From: a bacterium
GTDB taxonomy: Bacteria > Actinomycetota > Acidimicrobiia > Spongiisociales > ZC4RG35
Assembly: GCA_028819345.1 (NCBI GenBank)
Contig: JAPPLW010000029.1
Location: forward strand, 1 to 34,614
DNA length: 34,614 bases
Direction: 5' to 3'
The translations under genes were made by a program, and so were the position numbers. The notes under the pieces were generated by a model. That model worked only from the letters and a program-made list of their open reading frames with translations. It was not told where the DNA came from and ran no database searches. This document shows positions 15,652-23,699 of this stretch, one piece after another. Each line of letters opens with the position of its first letter. Position 1 is the stretch's first letter.

Positions 15652-15777
15652 GACCGGTGACCCACCGGCGGCCACGAGACGCTTGTGGTTTTCCCGCCCC
15701 CGGGCCTGCGCCCCTTCCATCGTCAGAATCACCGGCGGAGGCGAAGCGTGAGGATCGATCATGGTTTGCTCGGCCAT
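15355..15777 (-). CDS. Duplicated hypothetical protein B (tandem paralogue, truncated)
   Basis: A 140-residue frame starting at the ATG at 15777, which has GAGGAT four to five bases upstream. The first ~80 residues (SPPPVILTMEG, then GRENHKRL, GIDTTAEEQACG) repeat those of the gene at 15035-15409. Beyond VPVGSD the sequence diverges into an unrelated, probably non-native tail that overlaps the start of the other copy. The nucleotide match is strongest between 15151-15283 and 15519-15651, an offset of 368 bp, showing a recent tandem duplication that lost the nucleotidyltransferase part. Confidence 0.5.
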   Translation of the reverse strand: MAEQTMIDPHASPPPVILTMEGAQARGRENHKRLVAAGGSPVRNVEKRLAWKRSRGIDTTAEEQACGLRPKETHLTRPSRGDVPVGSDHQDSRTSDSARSCLFEALRRNCSAHDPQGLLCSGSCPNQPSSILILRHLRRS

Positions 15778-16103
15778 GATCCTCACAATGGCACTGGAGT
15801 GTCCGAGCAACCAGCGACAGTTTGCAGCGATTGCGTGCTGTTCACAACGCGTTTTGCTTCCCGTGCAGTTGTGTTCTTCTCCGCTGCTCCCGCAGGGACC
15901 TGGCTGGCGTTATTCAGCTTTAGGGGGGCGACCGGCGCACGCCAACTAACTACGACAGTGGTGCCGTCAATACCACTACGTCGACATGCCGCGGATTGTG
16001 AATTCGAAAAACGATTACGAGAAGAAGATAGTTGAATTAGTAGCTGTAATTCTTGTAGGCCCGGCGTGCCATCCACAGACCCCGCGTCGGAAAGAGGAGA
16101 ACG

Positions 16104-16814
16104 ATGTTCGCTAAGAGAAAAGCCCAGAAAGCCCGCAAAGAAGCCCATCAGGCGAAACTCCGAGCAAGGGACGCCGCAAGAGAGCGGTACGAATCCACCA
16201 GGGACATCCTTGATCAGTTGGCCGACTACAAGAGCATTCATGATGAGCGCAGCGGGAACCTCCCCATAGTCCCCAAACGAGGCGAAGAGGTTATCTCCGT
16301 GATCAGCGGAACCGAACTGGTGGAGATGCGCTCTCGGAAACGAACCTACAAAGGATCGTCGCACGGGCTGAGTATCAAAGTGATGAAGGGTGTCTACTAT
16401 CGTCCGTCCGTCCACCAAGGAGCCATTCAGGAAACCGTAGAGGAGTGGCATCCCCTTGACTCCGGCGGCGACGCGGTGATCACCGACCGGCGCCTCGTTT
16501 ATGCCGGCGAGAATCACACCAGGGAGTTCTACTGGTCGAAGCTCGTAGCCACACAGACGGCCGACTGGCGGGGCTACCGCCTGATAGTTCTGCCCGTGTC
16601 CAACCGGGTGCGTTCGTCAGCGATAGTGGCCGACTCGGAATCAGCGGAACTGGTGATGATGCTCATCCAATGCGCTGTCGCTATCTACCAGGAGGACCAC
16701 GGGGCGTTCATAGAACAACTCGCGGAGGACACCGAGACGCTTCGTCGAGACGCTGACGAAGCGGACCGGGAAGCCCGGGTGGCCGAAGACGTTGTTCTAG
16801 CGCTCGGGGGCTGA
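16104..16814 (+). CDS. Coiled-coil protein with PH-like domain
   Basis: A 236-residue cytosolic protein. Residues 1-45 are a highly charged helix (MFAKRKAQKARKEA and similar) suitable for a coiled coil. Residues about 55-165 contain the pattern of small bacterial PH-like domains: a beta segment EEVISVISGTEL, then GGDAVITDRRLVYAG, EFYWSKLVA and RLIVLPVSNR. The C-terminal 50 residues form an acidic helix. GAGGAG lies five bases before the ATG, a strong start. The ITDRRLVYAG block is typical of proteins that place a regulatory or membrane/protein-binding PH fold after a helical stalk. It stands alone at the right side of the accessory region. The function is unknown. Confidence 0.7.
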   Translation: MFAKRKAQKARKEAHQAKLRARDAARERYESTRDILDQLADYKSIHDERSGNLPIVPKRGEEVISVISGTELVEMRSRKRTYKGSSHGLSIKVMKGVYYRPSVHQGAIQETVEEWHPLDSGGDAVITDRRLVYAGENHTREFYWSKLVATQTADWRGYRLIVLPVSNRVRSSAIVADSESAELVMMLIQCAVAIYQEDHGAFIEQLAEDTETLRRDADEADREARVAEDVVLALGG

Positions 16815-17322
16815 CCGGTGACCACCCCCCGCCGAAAGGGAGGTATTGGCTCAGTTTGACTCTCTGGCCCGCAGCTCTACCCCTCAAAGTGCGCCACCGC
16901 CCGACCATCTAGCAGACACACCACTAGCAGTGTTCGTGTCCACTAAGCCCCACGTCAGGTGCGGTGGTCAACATTCCCCCATGCCATTAGCGGTTTCACA
17001 ATTGAGCAAATGCGGTTTCGGAATTCGTCGAAAGTGGTTTCACCGGCCTGTCCGCGCGGGGCTGTGACCTGGGCGTTTTCAGTTTCGCGCCAGCGCCTTT
17101 CAGGAGGCATTTGCAGGGCCATTGAGCCAGTGTTTCTTCCTGTTGACTTCCACCCACACTGCGCCTTGCCTGTCCTTGCTTAAGTGGGGGCCTGAACCCC
17201 CGATGAGATATCGCGAACCCGGAGTAGCCTGGCGGAAGGCGGCATAGCTTGAGTTTGTGACTGCCATGTTGAAACTCTAGGTGCAGATGTCGAGCAGGAT
17301 CGCCAGCTGGATGTGGTGTGGG
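16815..17322. other. Intergenic stretch without a recognisable gene
   Basis: No protein-like frame with a start was found. A GGGGG-CCTGAA-CCCCC hairpin lies at 17186-17201. The stretch marks the boundary between the accessory region and the sugar locus. Confidence 0.5.
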
Positions 17323-18618
17323 TCACTGTTGCCAATGTGCGCCAGCCGGGTACGCGAAGGAGTCTGCGGTAGTGGGATGGAAGGCGGTGCCGGCGCCGGG
17401 CTGGGTGGGAATCCGGTAGCGGCCGGCGGTGACCTTCACCGGCTGGGCCATGTGCTCATGCAGGTGCTCTACGTATTCAAGGCTCAGTCGTGAAGGGTCG
17501 GCGGCGACGCTGGCGGCGTTGAAGAAAGCGAAGTGCTGGACGGCTTCGCACAGGCCGACACCACCGGCGTGGGGAATCACGTCGGCTCCTGCGTGGGCGG
17601 CCAGCAGGATCATGGCGACCAGGTCGTGAACGCCGGCGACTCTGGTGGCGTCGATCTGCAGGATCTGGGCGCCCCGAAGTTGCAGTAGCTGTTTGGCCAT
17701 CGTGGGGTTGGCGAGGTGCTCGCCGGTGGCGATCGGTACCGGGTGCACGGCCTTGGCGATGGTGGCGTGCCCGACGATATCGTCGGGATGGGTGGGCTCC
17801 TCGACCCAGCGCAGATCGAAACGGGCGAGCTGTTCGATCGCGTTGATAGCTTGGGGGACGCCCCAGCGCTGGTTGGCGTCTATGGCGAGAGCGGTGTCAG
17901 GTCCGATGGCCCTGCGGGCGATGCCGAGCCTCCTCCGGTCATCGGCGAGGTCGGCACCGACCTTGAGCTTGATGGTGCTGAATCCGTCGTCGAGGGCTCT
18001 GCGGCACAGCCGGTCGAGCTTGTTGTCGTCGTATCCCAGCCAGCCTGGCGAGGTGGTGTACGCGGCCAGCCCGTCACGGCGCAGCAGAGCGACGCGGCTG
18101 TCGCGCTCGCTGCGGCGCTCCTCAAGCAGCTCCCGGGCCCGTGCTGGGTCCAGGAAGTCCGCCAGGTAGGTCCAATCAACTAAAGCAACCACCTCGGCCG
18201 GCTCCAGATGGACCAGAGTCGACCACAGCGGACGTCCCTCCCGCCTGGAGCGCAGGTCCCACACGGCGTTCATGACCGCGCCCACTGCCATATGCATCAC
18301 GCCCTTGTCGGGACCGAGCCACCGCAGTTGGCTGTCCCAGGTGAGTTCCCGATTGAGGGCACTGGGATCCTCCAGCAGCCCGTCCAGATTTCTGCCCACC
18401 AAGCGGTCAGCCACGGCGGTCACCGCGGCGGCCTGGATGTCGTTGCCGCGCCCGATCGTGAACACGAACCCGCAACCGGTCAAATCGGGATCCGATGTCG
18501 ACAACTCCAAGTACGCGGCGGAGTAGTCCGGATCGGGGTTCATGGCATCAGAGCCAGCCAGGGTCCGGTTGGTTGGGAACCTAAGGTCGGTCACCGAAGC
18601 GGCTGTGATTGACACCAT
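17323..18618 (-). CDS. L-fuconate dehydratase (enolase superfamily)
   Basis: Dehydrates L-fuconate to 2-keto-3-deoxy-L-fuconate (EC 4.2.1.68), the third step of the oxidative L-fucose route, in the cytosol. The 431 residues match the FucD/ENOSF1 subgroup closely: WLGYDDNKLDRLCRRAL, catalytic IKLKVGA, metal-ligand DANQRWGVP, EEPTHPDDI, ATGEH, and the distal PHAGGVGLCE and EYVEHLHEH segments. The N-terminal capping domain has the VDWTYLADF stretch typical of this subgroup and not of other mandelate racemase-like enzymes. It is divergent from the fucose dehydrogenase gene with only 45 bases between them, so the two may share a control region. Confidence 0.93.
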   Translation of the reverse strand: MVSITAASVTDLRFPTNRTLAGSDAMNPDPDYSAAYLELSTSDPDLTGCGFVFTIGRGNDIQAAAVTAVADRLVGRNLDGLLEDPSALNRELTWDSQLRWLGPDKGVMHMAVGAVMNAVWDLRSRREGRPLWSTLVHLEPAEVVALVDWTYLADFLDPARARELLEERRSERDSRVALLRRDGLAAYTTSPGWLGYDDNKLDRLCRRALDDGFSTIKLKVGADLADDRRRLGIARRAIGPDTALAIDANQRWGVPQAINAIEQLARFDLRWVEEPTHPDDIVGHATIAKAVHPVPIATGEHLANPTMAKQLLQLRGAQILQIDATRVAGVHDLVAMILLAAHAGADVIPHAGGVGLCEAVQHFAFFNAASVAADPSRLSLEYVEHLHEHMAQPVKVTAGRYRIPTQPGAGTAFHPTTADSFAYPAGAHWQQ

Positions 18619-18663
18619 CGCTTGAACCTAAGGGCAGGGACGGGGCTATAGCATAGTGTCCCT

Positions 18664-19605
18664 ATGGTCGGAATCCCGCTGCTGCCTGCTGTCGGTCTCG
18701 GTACTGCACCGTTGGGTGGGCTTTACAAAAACGTGTCCCCCATTGATGCCGCAGCCGCCGTTGCGGAGGCGGTGGGGATCGGCTACCGGTACTTCGACAC
18801 GGCTCCGCTATATGGGTACGGCGCGGCCGAGCGGGCACTCGGCCGCGGATTGGAGGGTTGTGACGCCGCCGTTGCGGTGTCCACCAAGGTTGGCCGCCTC
18901 GTTGATGAAGGAGCACCGAGACCTCCAGGCGACATGTTTGCCGGTGACAGCGGCGCGGCGACATGGGACTTCTCCGCCGACGGAGTGCACCGATCCCTCG
19001 ACGCGAGCCTCCAGCGGCTGGGCCGCTCCTACGTCGACATCGCTTTCATCCACGATCCCGACAACCACGCCCGTCAGGCCTTAGACGAGGCATACCCAGC
19101 CTTGGAACGCCTGCGCGATGAGGGTGTGATCGGCGCAATCGGCGTGGGCATGAACGAGCCGGGTCTTCCAACCCGGTTCGTGACCGACACCGACATCGAT
19201 GCGGTGCTGATCGCGGGCCGCTACACGCTGCTGGATAGATCTGCTGAACAGGCGCTCTTCAGCGCCGCCATGGCCCGGGGGGTCCATGTGATCGCCGCAG
19301 GCGCGTACAACTCCGGGATTCTCGCCGCCGTCGAGACCAACCCCCACTTCAACTACGAAGCCGCCCCAGCGGAGGTCGTGGCTCGGGTCCAGCGGCTCCA
19401 AGCGGTGTGCAACGGCTTCGGCCTGCCGCTTCCTGCGGCCGCTGTCCAGTTCGTCGTCCGCCACCGAGCCGTGGGCACTGTGCTGCTAGGGGCTCGGAAC
19501 GGAGTTGAGGCTGCCGAGAACTGGGCCCACGCCCACACCAGTCTGCCGGAAGAGCTGTGGGCAGACCTCGACGAGATCATCAACGATGCAGACGATGTGG
19601 ATTGA
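18664..19605 (+). CDS. L-fucose dehydrogenase (aldo/keto reductase family)
   Basis: NAD(P)-dependent oxidation of L-fucose to L-fucono-lactone (D-threo-aldose 1-dehydrogenase type). The 313-residue TIM barrel has the aldo/keto reductase tetrad: FDTAPLYGYG (Asp and Tyr), STKVGR (Lys) and FIHDPD (His). The DAAAAVAEAVGIGYRYFDTAPLYG opening and the LYKNVS insert near the N-terminus fit the fucose/pyridoxal 4-dehydrogenase branch. A TATAGCAT box ends about ten bases before the ATG, so the message may be leaderless. It overlaps the lactonase gene downstream. The substrate is assigned from the neighbouring fuconate genes, since the family also oxidises D-arabinose and L-galactose. Confidence 0.85.
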   Translation: MVGIPLLPAVGLGTAPLGGLYKNVSPIDAAAAVAEAVGIGYRYFDTAPLYGYGAAERALGRGLEGCDAAVAVSTKVGRLVDEGAPRPPGDMFAGDSGAATWDFSADGVHRSLDASLQRLGRSYVDIAFIHDPDNHARQALDEAYPALERLRDEGVIGAIGVGMNEPGLPTRFVTDTDIDAVLIAGRYTLLDRSAEQALFSAAMARGVHVIAAGAYNSGILAAVETNPHFNYEAAPAEVVARVQRLQAVCNGFGLPLPAAAVQFVVRHRAVGTVLLGARNGVEAAENWAHAHTSLPEELWADLDEIINDADDVD

Positions 19606-20428
19606 CGCCCACCACCATCTGTGGGATCCTTCGGTGCGGGCCCAGACCTGGATGGACTCGACATGGCCCATCAACCGCCCCTTTGACACCGCAGACTTGC
19701 GCGCCGCCATCGAAGGCACTCCGGTGCAAGCCACCATTGTGGTTCAGACCGAGCCCAGCCTCTACGAGACCGCCGAGATGCTGGAAGTAGCTGCCGCCGA
19801 CCCGGTGATCAACGGCGTGGTGGGCTGGATCGACCTCCACGACGACATAAACCATCAACTCGACGACCTTGCAACCTCCCACGGCGACGAACTCCTTGTC
19901 GGAGTCCGCCACCAAGCCGAGGCCGAGCCAGATCCACGATGGCTAAGCGCCGATGCCGTGGTTCAGTCCGTGCGATCACTCGGCCGCCGGGGTCTCGCCT
20001 ATGACCTGCTGGTCAAACCCCACCAGCTCCCTTCCGCCATTGACTTGGCAGAGGCCACACAGGACACCACCCGCCTCGTGCTGAACCATTGCGCCAAGCC
20101 ACTCATCGGTTCAGACCTCACCGGCTGGGCCCGATCCATCCGAGCGCTCGCCAGCTTCGACAACGTCGCCTGCAAACTCTCCGGCCTGGTGACAGAAGCC
20201 AACTGGACGACTTGGACCTCAGCGGATCTCATGCCCATCGCCGATGTAATACTGGAGTGCTTCGGCCCCAATAGGACCATGTTCGGATCAGACTGGCCCG
20301 TCTGCCTGCTCGCAGCCACCTATCGAGAGGTTGCAGACGCCGCGGCCACGATCACGAACGGACTCAGCTCCACCGAGCGAAGCCAGGTGTTCGCCGGCAC
20401 CGCCCGCGGGTGGTACAGCCTGATCTAA
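19586..20428 (+). CDS. L-fuconolactonase (amidohydrolase 2 family)
   Basis: Hydrolyses L-fuconolactone to L-fuconate, the second step of the pathway. The 280-residue protein opens with IDAHHHLWDP (metal-binding His pair), followed by an NHCAKP segment, KLSGL and a FGSDWPVC block with the catalytic Asp, as in COG3618 lactonases. The ATG at 19586 lies within the end of the dehydrogenase gene (20-base overlap); the ATG at 19595 is an alternative. The frame is open upstream, but that part is the neighbour in another frame. Translation is probably coupled to the dehydrogenase. Confidence 0.9.
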   Translation: MQTMWIDAHHHLWDPSVRAQTWMDSTWPINRPFDTADLRAAIEGTPVQATIVVQTEPSLYETAEMLEVAAADPVINGVVGWIDLHDDINHQLDDLATSHGDELLVGVRHQAEAEPDPRWLSADAVVQSVRSLGRRGLAYDLLVKPHQLPSAIDLAEATQDTTRLVLNHCAKPLIGSDLTGWARSIRALASFDNVACKLSGLVTEANWTTWTSADLMPIADVILECFGPNRTMFGSDWPVCLLAATYREVADAAATITNGLSSTERSQVFAGTARGWYSLI

Positions 20429-20678
20429 ATCGAACGAACCGACTTCTGGTTGGGACCCACCTGGCGGATCCTGTGGCAACAACAATGCAGCGATTCTCTA
20501 GGTGGGTCAACACGACAGATTAGGGGTCCAAGAGTTCGACTTTCGCTTCACGGACGGCGGCAGGGCCAGCGGCGGGGGCTGGTCCAGTCCTGTCCTGCCT
20601 CTCAGTACTCTGCCCAACTTCGTGCTGTCGAACCCGGCCGCTTTGAAGGCGGTACCGCCTGTCGACGGCAATGGCGGC

Positions 20679-21878
20679 CTATGAGAGCGTCTCGGATTCC
20701 GGCTTCCTGTTCGGCGGTGGGGATCGGGGAACGCTGATGCGCTCGGTCCGGCGGTATGCGATCGTTCCTTGCAGCATGGTGGCTACCGGCCGCAGATGCG
20801 CGTCCACGATGATGATGTCAGCCCGTCGGCCGGGTGCTAGCCGTCCCCGGTCGGTGTCACCGAGTAGAGCGGCCGGGTTTGTCGAAGAGATCGCGACCAG
20901 TTCGTCCCATGTTGCGCCGGTGACTCTCTGCACCTGCCGGACCGCCTCTGGCATTGTAAGCAACGAGCCGGCGAGGCTTCCATCGCCGGTGCGGGCCGCT
21001 TCACCGCACTCGACGATCTCGCTTCCGAGGCGGTAGGTGCCGGCCGGTGCGCCCATGCCGGCCATCGCGTCGGTCACCAGACAGAGGCGGCCGGGACCGG
21101 CCAGGCCCCAAGCGATCCGGATAGCCTCTTTGCTGAGGTGATGGTCATCGGCAATGAACGAGACATAGGCGTTGGGGTGCAGGAGCCCGGCACCAGCCGC
21201 GCCGACCTCACGATGATGGAGCGGCGCCATACCGTTGAAGATATGGGTTAATGCCGACGCGCCTGCGTCAAAAGCGGCGGACGCCTGTGCCGCAGTTGCG
21301 GCGGTGTGTCCGAGGGAGACTGCAATCCCCGCTTGAACCAGATGCTCAATCGAGTTTGATGCGCTTTCCACCTCGGGGGCGATGGTCACAAGAGCAACTA
21401 CTTCCGCCTCGCGGAGGAACTCGACTGAGAGTCCTTCAGGGCCGTTTACCAGTTCGGTGCGCGGATGGACCCCCGCGTAGTCGGGTGCCAGTTCGGGTCC
21501 CTCGATGTGCAGGCCGAGGGGCATTGCGCCCTGATACCCGTCCGGCTCGGATCTGATCGCGTCATAGGCGGCTTGCCGCTGCTGGGGGGGCGAACTAATG
21601 ACCGTGGGCAGAAATGCGGTCACGCCGTGGCTCAGGAGCCGCTGGCCGATCGACCACATCTTCGAAGGGTCGGTGGTGATGTCGTGGCCGTAGGCGCCGT
21701 TGAGTTGCAAATCGATGAATCCGGGCAGGGCCACGTGCGGTCTGAAGTCCAGATCCGTGTCGCGATCCGGACTGTTGTCGGCCAGTGGGCCCACGTCGAC
21801 GATGCGGCCGGAGGCGACCGTGATTCTGCCACAGTAGAGCCCACCCTGTCCGTTCGGCAACATGGCGGCTAGGCGCAT
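20679..21878 (-). CDS. nagA: N-acetylglucosamine-6-phosphate deacetylase (NagA/AgaA family)
   Basis: Removes acetate from GlcNAc-6-P (or GalNAc-6-P) in the cytosol. The 399-residue amidohydrolase has PGFIDLQLNGAYGHD near the N-terminus, HIEGPEL, SLGHTAATAAQA (metal His), THIFNGMAPLHHR, and VTDAMAGMG with the catalytic Asp. The start at 21878 is chosen because the frame further upstream is the tail of the broken DUF2090 gene running into it. No good Shine-Dalgarno is visible, so its expression may have depended on that lost gene. It is last in the importer operon. GlcNAc and GalNAc specificity cannot be separated by eye. Confidence 0.88.
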   Translation of the reverse strand: MRLAAMLPNGQGGLYCGRITVASGRIVDVGPLADNSPDRDTDLDFRPHVALPGFIDLQLNGAYGHDITTDPSKMWSIGQRLLSHGVTAFLPTVISSPPQQRQAAYDAIRSEPDGYQGAMPLGLHIEGPELAPDYAGVHPRTELVNGPEGLSVEFLREAEVVALVTIAPEVESASNSIEHLVQAGIAVSLGHTAATAAQASAAFDAGASALTHIFNGMAPLHHREVGAAGAGLLHPNAYVSFIADDHHLSKEAIRIAWGLAGPGRLCLVTDAMAGMGAPAGTYRLGSEIVECGEAARTGDGSLAGSLLTMPEAVRQVQRVTGATWDELVAISSTNPAALLGDTDRGRLAPGRRADIIIVDAHLRPVATMLQGTIAYRRTERISVPRSPPPNRKPESETLS

Positions 21879-21879
21879 G

Positions 21880-22436
21880 TGGCTCGATGCTCGGTTCGTG
21901 GTCCAACTCGGCGTGGCCAGTTGTGCGGCCTGGGGTGAAGCCCTACCAGGAGTTCTGTGCCGGAGTGCGAGATGATGTCCTTTATCTGGCGCAGGGCAAC
22001 CAGTTGCCGTCGTTTCCTGGTGTCGGGATCGTCGGGATGCCATCGCATCACCACCTTCCCGCACCCCCTTCGGAGCGTGCGCTGCTCCCGAAGTAGGACG
22101 GCGGCTGCCGCGTAGAGGTGAAGCGTCTCACGTCCCGACTCATCTAGCGAGGGCGACCCAGTCGACTTCCTGCCCGATTCGCTCGTTGTCGCGGTTGATG
22201 AGTGCGCCAACATCGGCGTCCTCGGTAATGTGTGGCCGCGCCGTCTTCAGGGCCTGCCACACGATCAGGTTCAGCTCACTGATGTGTGCTGGCCCGAGAT
22301 CGGCTCCGATCGCGTTCGGAGTACGCCGGAGGCTGCGGCGATGGTCTAACGGTGCCATGTACATCCGACGGATTGGTGGACGACTCTGATCATCTCTGCA
22401 CGCATCTGTCTGCACGATATTCGGATCCCGGCGCAT
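21880..22436 (-). pseudogene. DUF2090 aldolase-like gene, frameshifted and truncated
   Basis: Begins at an ATG one base after the SIS gene stop. RMYMAPLDHRRSLRRT matches the opening of DUF2090 domains (the part of IolC/KdgK-like proteins with a class I aldolase-like TIM barrel). HISELNLIVWQALKTA and GALINRDNE follow the family pattern. At about 22140 the frame meets TGA, but DESGRETLHLY, VVMRWHPDDPD and SGTELLVGL continue in the next frame. A second shift near 21935 gives PQAAQLA and then the sequence joins the nagA frame. The C-terminal third is missing. It was presumably the sugar-phosphate or keto-acid aldolase of the operon. Sequencing indels could explain the shifts but not the missing end. 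Confidence 0.6.
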
Positions 22437-22437
22437 G

Positions 22438-23502
22438 TTATCGACGATGGGCGGTGTGTCCTGTCCCGGGGTTCAGTTCCACATGGGCTTGCACCCCGAG
22501 TGGAGCGTCCGGGTTCAGTCCCTTGGCCAGGCCGCGGCGCAGACCGGCGAGTTGGGCCACGACCAAGCAGGCCACCGCGGTCGAGGCTTCCGAGGCGCCG
22601 TGAAGGGTTTCTATGGTGCAGCGGGGGTCCGGTCCCACCGTGAACACATGGGCTCCGCAGGCCTCGATGTCCGCCGCGACGGCGAGTTCATGGGCAAGGC
22701 TGGAGCCGCACAGAAGGAGAGCGGCGGTGCGCTGGTACGCGAGCGAGATCGGTCCGTGGCGGAAGTCCAGGACCGGGAACCCTTCGGCGAACGTTGCCGA
22801 CATCTCCTTGATCTTGAGCGCGGCTTCGGGAGCCAGTTGCGCGCTGAGGCCGCTGCCGAGCACGAACACCGACTCAAGCGACAAGTCCGCAAGTTGCTCG
22901 GTTACGGGCGGCGCCGCGTTAATGACTTCCGCACCCGTCTCGCCGATCCCCGCGAAGACGGCCGCAGCGTCCATGTCGGCCGCGGTGAGCTGCCCGGCCA
23001 AAGCGGCCAACAGCATGCTGGTGAACGACCTTGTCTGCACGACCGACTCCTCCGCTGCGAAGTCGACAACAACGGATTCGGTGCACACCTCGCTAAGGGG
23101 ACTGTTGGGGCTCGCTGTCACCTCTATCAGCGTCGAGCCCAACCCGCGGGCCCGCCGGGCCGCTTCGATCGTCTCGGTGGTCTCGCCCGACCTTGAGATA
23201 GCGACCACCGTATGGGCGCGGGGTGATTGCGGGTCCGGTGCGAGCCAGACTTCTGAGGCCGCCTCGGCCCATGCGAACGTGGGCAACCTCTGGCGGTGGG
23301 CGTAGGCCAGTGTCCGGGCGAGGTGGGCCGACGATCCGCACCCGATGTACAGGGTCGGCCCACGAGTCAGCTCGTGTTGCAAGGCAGTTGCCGACATCCC
23401 GGCCTCGACGGCTTGAGGCCAAAGGCTCGGCTGGGAGGCGATCTCCGCGGAGGTGGAGGACCCGGGGCCGTGGCTCCCGGCGTGGGTCTGCGGCTCTGTC
23501 AC
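22438..23502 (-). CDS. SIS-domain sugar isomerase (AgaS/GlmS isomerase-like)
   Basis: A 354-residue cytosolic protein with two SIS domains that bind phosphosugars. Visible motifs are LYIGCGSSAHLA, VVAISRSGETTETIEA in the first domain and VFVLGSGLSAQLAPEAALKIKEMSATFAEG, then FRHGPISL in the second. The Glu/His-Gly-Pro block is the hallmark of GlmS-isomerase and AgaS proteins. With nagA in the same operon it most likely deaminates and isomerises the hexosamine-6-phosphate. The GTG at 23502 overlaps the preceding stop by four bases, so the longer open frame upstream is rejected. No glutaminase domain is present. Confidence 0.88.
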   Translation of the reverse strand: MTEPQTHAGSHGPGSSTSAEIASQPSLWPQAVEAGMSATALQHELTRGPTLYIGCGSSAHLARTLAYAHRQRLPTFAWAEAASEVWLAPDPQSPRAHTVVAISRSGETTETIEAARRARGLGSTLIEVTASPNSPLSEVCTESVVVDFAAEESVVQTRSFTSMLLAALAGQLTAADMDAAAVFAGIGETGAEVINAAPPVTEQLADLSLESVFVLGSGLSAQLAPEAALKIKEMSATFAEGFPVLDFRHGPISLAYQRTAALLLCGSSLAHELAVAADIEACGAHVFTVGPDPRCTIETLHGASEASTAVACLVVAQLAGLRRGLAKGLNPDAPLGVQAHVELNPGTGHTAHRR

Positions 23503-23699
23503 GCCGCGCCCGATGGTGTGGTCGGGTGCGCGACCGCTACGCTGGCGGCCGCGGATCGTGCCATGTCCTCCGAGCTGGGGTCGGTGTCGGTGATTAGCAG
23601 GCCGGCCGCGGTCGCCGGGTCCAGGGCGATGGGCTGTCCCGCCATCGAGCCGTCCTTTCGCAGCAGATCCTGAATCGCTCCTTGACGGGCGCCGTTCAC
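23499..23699 (-). CDS. Small hypothetical protein (66 residues) in sugar operon
   Basis: Not recognised. The GTG at 23699 has GGAGG six bases upstream and overlaps the oxidoreductase stop by four bases, and its own stop overlaps the SIS start by four bases, so translation is very likely. The N-terminus RQGAIQDLLRKDGS resembles the first helix of DeoR-type regulators, but no helix-turn-helix follows. The rest is Ala/Thr/Pro-rich. It may be a truncated gene, for instance a sugar kinase or regulator reduced to a translational bridge. Confidence 0.5.
   Translation of the reverse strand: MNGARQGAIQDLLRKDGSMAGQPIALDPATAAGLLITDTDPSSEDMARSAAASVAVAHPTTPSGAA

Noticed and set aside
16007-16020. AAACGATTACG resembling the LacI operator
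   Set aside because: Only one half matches and the sequence is not palindromic. It is far from the sugar genes and there is no promoter context.
15783-16517. Minus-strand open frame of 244 residues
   Set aside because: It lies over the well-supported plus-strand PH-like gene and upstream region, and has no ribosome site.
17186-17201. tRNA T-arm-like hairpin that might be an attachment site copy of tRNA-Leu
   Set aside because: Only GGGGGTTCA and CCCCC are shared, in the opposite orientation, and the acceptor and CCA sequence are absent.
20502-20684. Plus-strand open frame of 60 residues between the lactonase and nagA
   Set aside because: It has no Shine-Dalgarno, no recognisable motif, and overlaps the nagA end; it was judged a chance frame.
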